DNA of 64,000 nucleotides from Capitulum mitella. Its lineage: Eukaryota > Arthropoda > Thecostraca > Pollicipedomorpha > Pollicipedidae. Below the pieces are notes generated by a model that was given only the letters and a program-made list of their open reading frames with translations, did not search any database and was not told the DNA's origin. Each line of letters opens with the position of its first letter. The first letter of the stretch is position 1. The DNA is taken from NCBI GenBank assembly GCA_030062745.1, contig CP099849.1:22122144-22186143 (forward strand), written 5' to 3'. Shown here piece by piece: positions 13,501 through 25,500 of this stretch. The position numbers and the translations under genes are program-made.

Positions 13501-16500
13501 GTTTTCCCAGCTGCTGTTCTGAGTGTCTGAATCACCCGACCGACCTCGCTGACAGCGGTAAGGGGGAGGCGGGAGGGTTAAGTGAAGGGAAGGCCTCGCA
13601 GCAGAACACACTGTGAGCCGAACGGTCACGTCAACGCCACGTTCGCTGCAGCGTCAGTGTCAGCTGAACGTTGGACCACGATGCGCATCGCCGCTCTGTT
13701 CCTGCTGGTCGTGTTGGGGCTTGCCGCCTGCCTTCATTCAGGTCAGTAACTGCTGTCAAATGGACGCCTTTGATCACGCCTAATCATGGGAGACCAGGCC
13801 CGTCCACGCCCAGACTCGCGATCCACTGGGTCTCTTACGTCACGTGCAGTCGGTCGTAGGCCCACGCCGTTTTCCGTCCGTCCGACGTTTTCCAGGGACT
13901 GCCGGCGGCACGCTGGGCGAAACGAAACCGAACGACTGCCGTACACGTGGCTGTCCGCGTGGCGAGGAGTGCCAGAGCTGTCAGACACGACCGAACGGGC
14001 CTACCAGGTATCACTGCAACCCGCCCGGCATAATCACCTGCCGACGCTAGATGGGCCGGCACGCTGACTGGCCACAGCCCGGTCTGGGGACCTGAACAGA
14101 CCAATGAATGGTGAACAGAGTCAGATGAAACTGTCACCGGCACGTCACACCGACGACAAGCCTCTGCAGACTTCTGGAGAACTATTAACGCGCGTCTTTC
14201 TGAACTGATTGAACAATGCCGTGGCTAAATACACCAGGTAATGAAACCTGTCTTTGGAGCATGTCAGAACGCCGAATTTTGACCTGAGGCATTCTGTATG
14301 AGTATTGTATAGTCGCGCAGACCACCGTCTATAATCTGGCGACCATCAGAGGGCATTTGCATGTCTCTTTGACCATGCAGAGACGCGGACGAACGGGTCA
14401 TGAAGCGATTGGCAAATACGCCATGTTTAAATTAGATGTCTTTCGGGATCCAAGACCAAGTACCAGATGAATCCAATCGCGAATATCAGCCGCACCAGCC
14501 CTCGTTTCACGTGGGCTTTCCGTGGGTTTTCCCAGTCACTATCCCGACCAACTTATCTCCCTCGCTGCCCGGGGCAGGGGGGAGGGCGAGGGTAAATGAA
14601 GGAACAGGTATGCTGGACACCGCTCTGTCGACCAATCCGGTCTGCCCGCGCGTCCCCTCCTAAAGGCGGCCGGCGGCCGGCGGCAGCGTCAGTCGGAGCT
14701 GAACCGCCGGTCACAATGCGCGCCGCCGCTCTCTTCCTACTGGTCCTGCTGGCGCTGGTCGCCTGCCTCCAACCAGGTCAGTGCCCGCTGCCACGCGGCC
14801 GCATGCGCCGCTGAGTGACCGCCGTTCCGCAAAGAAGCTTCAGTAGAATCGCTTGGCCCGCGTATCCCATCAAAGCTCCAGCCGGCTCGCTGGTATGCCA
14901 CCGCTGTCCCACGCAAACTCCGCCCACGTGTGCCAGTGTGCGCGTCACTGGAGCCGGCATCTGACGCCTCCTCTTCCAGGAGCTGCCCAGGACTGCCGCA
15001 TATTCGGCTGCCCGCCGCGCCAAGCCTGCTTGCCCTGTCAGCCACTTCCGCATCGGCCCCCGGTCGAGTACCGCTGCGGCCGGCCCGGCACAATGCTCTG
15101 CAAAGGCTAGACGACCGGGACAAGGTCTCGCGGTCCGGACCAGACCACTGAAGATGACCAGAACCTGACGACTAGCCGTCACCGGCGCTTCGCGCCGACG
15201 GCGGTCTAGCTGACTAAGGGAACGTTCGGCAGACGTTTGGGCGGCCAATGTCGCACGGGTTTTGCGCTGCTTGAAGCTCCCGTGGCTTAATAAACGCAAT
15301 AATTATTTTTCTGAGTATGAAGAGTCGACGGGTTTAAATTCCAGAGATCCTGTGAGAATACTGCACGGAGGCACGCTGACAACCGCCTACAATCTGGCGA
15401 CCACTGGAATACCTTCGCGCGTCTCTACCGTAACGCAAAAAAGCACAGCTTCTCCGACTGACAACCGGCCATGAACGACCATCACATACAGATTAATTCA
15501 ACTATGTTTCCCTCGCAGTCCGGGACGAAGAATCAAACTAACGCAGTCGCGAGCACAGTTACCAGAGAATACAATGACTACAGTTTTAAGAATAAATCGG
15601 CTGCAAGCTCCACTTGCAAAACATGAACTATGGCGGATTCATATCGATAAGACTGACACAGACCGACCTCCGACCTCTAACGTGAATCACCACGTCGACC
15701 TTTACTCCCCCCTCCGTTATTCTGCGTGTGCTGACAGATGACATTAAAACGTCACGTCCCTCAGTATGGCGAGGTCTCCTGTTTCCCAGCGCTTTCAGAG
15801 TCCCCATTCCGAGCCCTTAATCACTTGATCAATCCCCTCGCTGCCCCGCACAGGTAGGGGGGGGGGGGGGTAACTGACGCGCAGGAGTTCCATTAGCCAA
15901 CGCGGTCCTTCCGCGTCCTAAGCCAAGTCGAGGCCATATGTACCAAGATCGCGCGACGCTGGATCCTCGAATCACGTACGAATCTCGTCCGCTCCAGTGC
16001 CGTGAGCTACTGCGTCTCGTATACCATGAGCCATCGAGCCACCTCCTTTTCCAGGAGCCGCCCGGAAACTGAGCAGGACACAGGACTGCCGTACACTCGG
16101 CTGTCCGTGGGGCGAGGAGTGCCAGCCCTGCCAGCCACTGGCCAACCTACCAGCCTCGTATATCTGCGGACCGCCAGGCACCGTGGCCTGCCTAGGCTAG
16201 GCTGACCGGGACCAGATCTGGCGGTCCGGCACAGACCGTCAACGAACCACAGGCCGGTCTGGCGGTCCGGCACAGACCGTCAACGAACCACAGGCCGGTC
16301 TGGCGACCCGGGACAGACCAATGAAGATGACCAGAGCCGGATGACGAGCTGTCACCCGCACCTCACGCCGACGGCGAGGCTCGGCAGACACCTTTATTTT
16401 TTGCGATTTGTTATATACATTATTTAAATAAACACATTAATAATATACTATTACAATTATATTTACGACTTAATAAATCATGCAAAGAAAACGTCTCTTG

Positions 16501-19500
16501 GAGTGTGCACGGAAAAGTTTTAACTCGAAATATTCCTTGTTAGTATTACCCGGTTTCGGGTAGAGCACCGTCTACAGTCTGGCGAACATCGGAAGATCTT
16601 CGCAACTCAGCGCAACAAAAGTAGTCTACAGTAGCGAGCGGTTCATGAACTGACAACCATACAGATTAATTAAGTTATGTTTTCCTCAGAGTCTGGGACG
16701 AAGTACAAGACTAATTCAATCGTGAACATGATTATTCAGTTCAAGAATACACTGACAACAGCGTTACGCATAAATTGGCTGCAACCTCCAATGACAAAAA
16801 GAAAATCATGGCGAAATCATGTCTTCAAGCCTGACAAAGAACGATCTCTGACCTCTAACAAGAATCACGTCGACGTTTACTCCCCCTTCCCCACCCGCCA
16901 TTCCGGGGTGCAACTGACAGGCCACATTAAAACGTCACGTCCTCCCTGTTTGGCGCACGAGGCCTCCTGTTTTCCTCCGCTTTCAGCGTCCCTATTTCGA
17001 GTCCCACAATCGCTTGATCTATTCACTCGCTGCCCCGGACAGGTGGAAGGGGGGGGGGGGGCGTAACTAAAGCGGAGGCGTCCTGCCAGCCAATGCGGTC
17101 CGTCCGCGGCCTTCACATCGCCGGTCGGCAGCCGGCGGCCGGCGGCAGTGTCAGTCGGAGCTGAACAGTCGGCCATGATGCGCACTACCGCTCTGTTCCT
17201 GCTGGCGCTGCTGGCATTCGCCGCCTGCCTTCAATCAGGTCAGGACCTGTTGTCACACGGCTGAGACCCCGCGAACGCACTTCAATAGGGATGGTCTAGT
17301 CAGTGTGCTGTGTCGAAGTACCAGCCAGGTCGAAAAGATGGCTAGCAGAATCATTGCTCTACGCCAAGTTCAGCCCGTATGTGCCACTACCGCACCACAT
17401 CGGATCCCCCGGGGGCGTACGAATCTCGTCCGCTACAATGCTGTGAGCTACTGCGTCTCACGTGCCGCGAGCTGTCGTCTCCCGCCTCTTTTCCAGGAGC
17501 CGCCCGGAAGCTGAGCAGGACACAGGACTGCCGTACACTCGGCTGTCCATGTGGCGAAGAGTGCCAGCCCTGCCAGCCACGGACCGACCTGCCCGCCTCG
17601 TATATCTGCGGGCCGCCAGGCACCGTGGCCTGCCGAGGCTAGGTGAACAGGGACCAGATCTGGGGTCCGCCACAGACCGCTGAGGGACCGCAAACCGCTC
17701 TGGCGGTCCAGACCAGACCGACGACGATAATCAGAGCTAGGTGGCCAGAAGTCACCCGCACCTCGCGCCGACAATGAGTCTCGGCAGACATCAGGACAGC
17801 TATTACTGCACGTGCTTTGCAATGATTCAAAACAAACATGGCTCAATAAAAGAGACGGACTGTCCCGAAGTCTAAACGGATGCCGAGTTTTAACCCGACG
17901 CATTCTGGGTGAGATGACACCTGGAGTCGCGAGAACCTCCGTCTGCAACCGGACGGCCATCGCAAGACCTTGGCAGGCCCCTGGGGCAGCTTCACTGGAT
18001 TCAAAGCCTCTGCTGGCGGACAGGTCGTGACGTCGGCAGAGAGCCTCTCTGATCACCGAACATTATTCCAACGCCGGGTCGCTCAGGCTTTGTTTGACCA
18101 TACCTCCGCAACCATTAATCCCCCAAAAATGTGTGAGATTTTCCATCACGCCGATCAGGACATTATTTTAATCGACATTTGCTGCATCGGGTCAGCTTAT
18201 GGCCCCGGGGAAACGTGCTAAAAATGAGGGCAATTGAGGTGACAATACGATCAACTTTGGATTATTAAGACGTAAGGCCCATGACCGGGCACGGAAATAA
18301 ATGACTTCAAAATGGCTCTGGTCACAAGAAATGCGGAAATGTCAGTTACCTCTGACGCCAGGATAAACAGAACTGATGTTCTCCTATCCTGGTATGTCAT
18401 GTGCATCCCAGCCAGCCTAACGCCAGTCTCTGAGAATCAACTGCACACCATTTCAATTAAATCGCAACCAGGAAGGCCGTTTCGATTTCGTGATGATCGG
18501 AAATGCTTTTAAACAGAGGAATGTTGTAATTCTTAAAAATTCCGCCGCAGTTTACCTGCCCGATGCGACACATACCGGTACGCATAAGTCCGACCGTAAG
18601 TTCACCCACCACATCTCGGCAGCCGCAATATACCGACGGTAGGAGGCTCGCGTTATTCGGTTTATATCTTCCTGGCGCTTCGTTTCCTACCATCATTCAC
18701 CCGGCAAAATCAAACATAGTACTGATGGGTTTGCAAGATTTCAGCATTGCGAGGCAATATGAGAATTCTCGCGAAGCGCGAATTTGCCTGTTTTACGGTA
18801 ATTTTGGCCAGGACAAAACATAAGACCCTTCCAGCTTGAGGTCCAGAGCGAAACAGCTCTCGCGTGCCCAGAATCGTTCCAGTCTGACCAAGACCGACAC
18901 AATCTACATGTGATGACACTCTGTGACCCCTGTGACCGTTCTAACCGATCCGTGGCCGGTATGGTATGTCCGTGACCACCTAAATCTGCCACTTTTCAAG
19001 CCCGTTCGTGATCGTTCCCGCCTGTCCATGGCCGGCTCAGCCTGTCCGTGACTGGTCCAAACTGTCCGTGACCGGTCCAGCCTGTCCATGACCGGTTCCG
19101 CCTATCCGTAACTGGTCCAGCCTGTCCGTGAACAGACCGAGATGTCCGCGGTCGGCACGGCATGTCCGCGCGGCGCCGCTGACCTGAATCATGAGGCCGT
19201 CCTCCTCCTGGTGGCCGCAGGAGCAGTTGATCACCTCGTTCTGATCCAGCTTGTCGCCGGCGCCCGACTCGCTCAGCAGGTCATCTTCCGGCGCCGCGTC
19301 TGTCGGCCGGCCAGATCAGGTCAGGTGAGATCAGGTCGGCATGTGGGGTATCGTGACGCAGAGTCGCAGCGCCGAATATGCAACAGATGGAGATCCTTCG
19401 CATCGAGCGCCATGGTTTGGCTGATACAATCACATCAGAATCACCACGACAGACCATAGCTCACGCTCTTCGGCGGCGGCCAAAAAGACGACTGAGCATC

Positions 19501-22500
19501 AGCTACCGCCAACATTTCAGCCATTGCTCTCCCAGTGGGCAGAAGACCTTGCGTTCGGGTCATGATGGTACGTAAACCCGACCCCCAGCCAGCACCGCGT
19601 GGGGAGGATCGGCCACTTGGCGTTACCCGGCCATGGCCTGCTCGTGACTGAAGTCCATCCCATCCCTGCCACTTGCTTACTCGGGCGTTCTGAATGCGCG
19701 GCCGAGGGCCTTAAAACTGCCACACGTCAAACCCCAGACGAGACGGGCTTCAGTTTCGGTACCTGTTGGCCCCGCGGTCCCATCACATCCCCTCGGTTCG
19801 TCGTCAGCAGCGCCGCACGGCCGACAAAACGAAACCGAGCCATTTCTACACCTGCACCCTTGCAATATCCTGCTGCAGGCGCAGCTGGGCGGCCTAGCCG
19901 AATGCAGGCCTCGATTTTACTCCCGCAGCACACCCGGTTCCCGGCGCGCCAACGGCCACGGAGCGCGCCACACAGGTGGCCGGCATGCGCTGCACTGTGG
20001 GCGTTCCCGGCTCGGCCGCGGCGTCAGCACGCGCGGACGGCCGCGCCGCTCCACTCGCCTGTGTCGCGGACGGAAACGGAGGACGGCGCCGGCGAGCCGG
20101 GCGAGCCCAGCTCCTCCATCGACGCGTACGACTGCAGCGGCCGCGGCCCATCTGGCGGCGGCGACGGCAAACTCAGTCGGCGGACAGTCACTGCACGTGC
20201 GGCGCGGGGTGTCCGCACATAGGATGACGAGTTCCAACTAAAAGAAAAACGATGTTTAACACTTCATAATTTCCACAACTGGTTAGACAGGCTGGACAAC
20301 TATTTCAGTTTCCACTGTCCTATTGTTTACTGGTGTTTTCAGGCGCGCCGACTACTGAGGTCATTTTGCGCCCATAACAAGTCAGTTTTCACTGTCAAGG
20401 CAATGACAAATAAAACGCCTCTTTAACAGCGCAGCCTTCTCTTCAAGCAAACTTAAAAGACATCAGTGGGCACAGAGTTTCACAAGTCTCAGGGTCCGGT
20501 CTCTTAGCCGTGACACATAATTCATGCTCTTTGTCTCATCCTCTCTGAGCAGCCAATGCTCAATCCAACATCATCAACTCTTCCACACAAACTCCCAACG
20601 GCGAACCCATCCGTCATCCCCACCCAATCGTCTACCAGACCCCGTCACCATCCCTCCTCCCTCCCCCCTCATGACCCCAGGCAGGACGGGGCGGCCGCCG
20701 GCCAGTCCGGGGCCTCACCTGCCCGGTCAGATCCGTCGCCGGAGTCGGTGGGCCGGCGGGCGGGGCGGCCGCTCGGTCGGCGCGCCGCCCTCGGCTGGCC
20801 CTCGTCCACGATCTGGATCAGCTCGGCCGGCTCCGGCTCCTCGGCGGTCGGCTGGCGGCGCCGCGGCCGCCGGAAGCTGCGGCCCGGCGTCGGCCCGGCG
20901 CCGGCCGCCGCCTGCCGCGGCAACGGCGGCCGGTCAGACGGCGGAAGCCGGACGGGGCCCGGCACGACACACGGCGGGACAGGGTTTCAAGTTTGTTCCT
21001 ATCATGTGATGAACGGCCAGACGCGACCGCGTGTTCACAAACGGATCGCTGAAAGTCGCAGGAACTATCGATCCAACCTCCGCAAGAACTATCCATCGAA
21101 CCTCCACTGCCGCCACCAAAAAAAATACAGCAAAGTAACATGTTTATTTGTGGTCAAAACACAGGCAGCAAAACTACAAAACGACGAACGAGAGAGCCTG
21201 CCCGGCAACGGCGGCTGCCCGGTGAGCGGTCGCGGCGCCGGCCGGCGGCAGCCGGTCCTCACCTTGCCGTCGTCGTCGGCGGCGGCGTGCAGCGAGTCGG
21301 CCAGCTCGGCCACGTCGGCGCGCACCGACACCACCGGCTCGGCCAGCAGCTTGGGGTCGTCCGGCACGTCGGCGGGCAGCGGCGGAGAGCCGGCGGCCAG
21401 CGGCGGCCTCGCCGGCTCCGGCGGCGGCGACGGCTCGGCCGCCCACGCCCGGTCGCCGCTGCCGCGCCGGCTGTCGCGGCCTCCCCCGGCCGCCGGCGTG
21501 GACTCGCCGGCGGCGCGCAGCCGGCCCGCCGCCCGGCCGCAGAGCTCGTCCGTGGACTCGTCCGGCGGGGCGAGGTCGTGCTGCATGGTGCGCGTCTGCG
21601 CCTGCCGAACCACGCTGGCGGCGCGCGCGTTCACCAGGTGCCGCAGGCGCGGGTGGTAGTGCTTTATATGCATCTGGAAGCCAACCAAGCCACAACGTAA
21701 ATGTTCGTGTCACATAAATGATACGAACAGCAAACATCCAATTTATCCCCTTAGGACATTTTCTAATAGTTCATTGTTTCAATGACGGCACCTCTGAACG
21801 AACCACCATTCACAACATTCAATGGGACTGATGTCTGAACGTCAATGCAGCGATGATTTTTCCAGATCAGGTGTTTGTTGAATACAGTCTACGGGTATGC
21901 GACCATTTAAGGCACACATGCTCACTACTTCAAGGCATCACGGCCTCAACAATCACCTGGAGCAGGCTCTCCTTTCGGAACTTTTTGTTGCAGCTCGGGT
22001 CCACGCAGGCAAAATCCTGTTGTTCGGCAGTCGGTTTCTCGACAATCGGCTCAACTGCAGAACACAAGATATGGTTGTCACCAAGGCCATCACCTGCCTA
22101 CCAGCAAATACCGAAGCTATCAAGTAGCCAGTGCACTTAAAAGCATTCTCTATGTTTGGAGACAGTTTACGCATGTCGGTACATAAAGAACGCACGAGCA
22201 ACCGCGCAAACCAAAAACATGAAAAACAGCTGAGGCGTGCATCAAGGCGTCTTCATCAAACACCCACCTCTGGGGTTTTACAAGCGACAGTCGTTCGAAC
22301 GGCCGAAACAATCCAACATTCCAAAACAGCTTCCCTCATCTACCATCACCCCCACCCCAACCCCAGCCAATCCGTCCAACCAAACGTCCCACACCACCGT
22401 CGCCCCCTGGTGCGCAGCACTCACAAGCCCAGCCGAGCGGCAGCTTCTTGGAAAGGCCGGCGGTGCCCACGTAGACACCACGATCGGCGCCGGCGCCCGG

Positions 22501-25500
22501 GTAGCTCGGGGTCGACGTGAACGACGGCCGGCCGCCGCCGCCGGCGGAGGAGCAGGGCGTGGCCGGCTGGGAGAGCGAGCCGGACGCCGCCGAGAACGAC
22601 GGCCGCGAGCCGGCCGCCCGCGGCGCCGGCGTCGGCGGCGACGACGGCAGCGACGCCGACGACCGACGCGCCGGCTGCGACGTCTGCCGGCCGGCGGCGC
22701 CTGCGGCGCGGCGCAGCGACGGTCAGGGCCGACACGAGCCACGCCGGGAGCTGCTGATAACGGCGCTGACATACATGGGACCAAGACATTCAGGGTCTCG
22801 CGAGACACTAAAATAGAAATGACCCGACGCTACATACATTCCAAAAAAAAACAATCATAAAAATTATCGGTGTACGAACCGGCTTCGACTACCCCACACC
22901 TCAGGATGGAGCCAGCAGCATAAGCAGTAAAACTATCGTCCTTCAACTGCCCTAACCAGACTACAAAACTCACAACACACCATTTCAACCGCATGTGCGT
23001 CCCCGCCCCCATTTTCTCGCCTCCACGCCCATCTCCCTATTTCCCGTCTCACCGCACTCTCGACCCTTCCCCCTCCCACGCCCCGGCTTACTTCTGTCGG
23101 CCGCGGGCCGGCGGAACATGACGGCCGGGTCCACGGTCAGCCCCGCCTGCAGCACGTATCGCTCCAGCTCGGCGCGCGACCGGAACCGGTGCCCGTCCGG
23201 CGAGAACACGGTGATGTCCATCCGGCTGCCCGCCGGCCGGGCCGACAGCACGCGCCGCCAGCCGGCCGGCAGGTCGTCGTCGCCGACGGCCGGCTCGGCC
23301 GGCTCCGAGGCGTCGGCCGGCACCGGCGGCGTCGGCGCCGCCGGCGAGGCTGACCGATAGCTCGAGCTGGCCGTGTCTGCGGCGGGCGGGAGGCTGCGTC
23401 AACGGCACCGAGCGGGCAGCCGAGAAAAGTGGATGGCAGCGGCGAAAGAAGAAACGTTCTCGCTTCGGACAAACACGTCAGCGTGGGAAAATGGCCCTTC
23501 GCACGAGGCCGGCAGTTTAACAGTTGACAAAGAACCACGATTTTCCCTTTACACCTTTGCTGTAAAGGCGCCCTGGGCACGGAAGATACCTCAGACTCCG
23601 CAACAGACGCAACGCGCAGAAACACGCCGCACCATCAAACATTAAACGAGAATCCGCCGCCGAGCCCGCATCCACGCACCGTCCACGGAGAGGACGGACT
23701 CGCTGTAGACGGAGTCGTCGGCGCTGTCCGCCTCCTCCGGCGAGAAGTCAGACTCCGAGTCGGTCTCGGCCGAGTCGGCGTCCTCCCGCGAGCTGATGGC
23801 CCAGCTCTGCTTGCGGCCGCTGCCGCCAGGGGCGCTGCTGGCGCCGGCGGCGGATGGGCTCCGCTGTCGGCTCACGTTCCCCTCCAGCCTCTGCGCAGGC
23901 AACGGGCGGTCAGTCTGAGTTTCCGACCGATCATAAACTCCAACCACGTATCATAAACCCACTCGTCTTCACGCCGCGTGGCCTAGAAGTGCTTTAAAGC
24001 CGAAAAAGACGACGGAACCACACTATACCCCCTTGCAATACTTTCATTCAAACGTATGCACAAAGATCGCAAACGTGCAAAGTCCATCACGCCAGGAGCT
24101 CGCAGCTCCCCACCAGCGCGTGCACGCACCTGTTTCCGCGCCCGCTTTGAGCCCAAAAGTTTCTCGACGATGGGATTGGTCTTGCGCTTCCGCTTGGTGT
24201 CCAGCACCTCGGCGACGAAGCCGGCCGGGGCGGGAGCGGTGGCGGCGGCGGCGGCGGCCAGGGCGGGGGCGGTGGCCAGCGCCTGGACGGGGCCACCTGG
24301 GCCAGCGGCAAACTCGGCCGTGCCGAACCGTTGCTCGTTCTCGCGCGTCCACTTGCTCAGCTTGCTCGACTTGAGCTTCTTCATGAAGCCGTCGTAGAAC
24401 ATCACCTGGTAGGTGTCTGCAATGGGAACAATGGTGATACGCAGTCAAGGGAGGAAATGCGTTGATAATATCAGGCTTTGGTGAAGTGCATGGTTCACTG
24501 GAGTTGGCCATTTCTTGTTTGCGAGGCGACTGTAAAATTATGGCTACAGATCAAAGTATGATGAGTCACGGGAAGTTTCCAAAATTCCTGTGGCAAGAAA
24601 GTGCCATTTTCGCCAGCCCATCCCAGCAGATCCTTGCACAGCCTCGTAAAAATGGCGCTCCCTGTTTACACATTTCATAATAACAGTGCAGAAAGTATGC
24701 AGACAGGAGTAAACCCAACGAACAACCGTCGATCGTGCACTCGCCTCGGCTCTGTTATCCACGAGTGCAAGCTCCCATTTCCGCGTCCCCAGTATCCGTG
24801 CCAACCGCGTTTCCTTCATCCACACAAAGCTACATAACACAGTTTTGTTAGGTGCAAACATTGACCAGCACGCTCTCACATACACAGACCCCTGCCAGGA
24901 AAGGAAGCAAGGAATGGACTGGGACCAAGAAAGTCGCCAGGACGAAGAAAAGACAAGGATCTGAGAATGAGACCAGTACAGACCTGGACCAGGATCATGA
25001 AAGAGACAGAGATTGGACCAGGCAAGCGACAGAGGGCATGACCGTCCCCATTCACCAAAGGCCAGTCCTCACCATTCGGAAGCACGGCCTGAATGGAGCC
25101 CGGGTATCGTTTGCCGTCCGCCCACTGCGCGAACACGTCCTCACGCACGCGGAAATACTTCTTGCTGTGGTGGCGCCTGTCGACGGCCGTCACTGTCACG
25201 CGGCCACGGCGGAATGAGAGGGACAGCGACGAACGGCCCCACAATAACGGCACTCAACAGAAGGAAATGTAAAGAAGGGAGTTTACAATCTTGTAATGAT
25301 GCCACTGCATCTTACATGATGAACGATTGTTGAGTTAACGACCCTTATTTAACTAAGCTATCACTCCAGGTGCACCCAAACCAGATGCAACATCAGCAAG
25401 TTTATGCACCACAAATTATGTCTTAAGCAACCCTACGCACATGTGCAATGGCCACCAGTCTGCTCCGCAACACAATGCAACACAATTTTTGGAATCCATC

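Noticed and set aside
20033-20165. A plausible extra PHF20 exon (SYASMEELGSPGSPAP) between exons 11 and 12
   Set aside because: The acceptor at 20149-20150 gives the right phase, but no GT donor restores phase 1. Only a GC donor would fit, and exons 11 and 12 already join cleanly.
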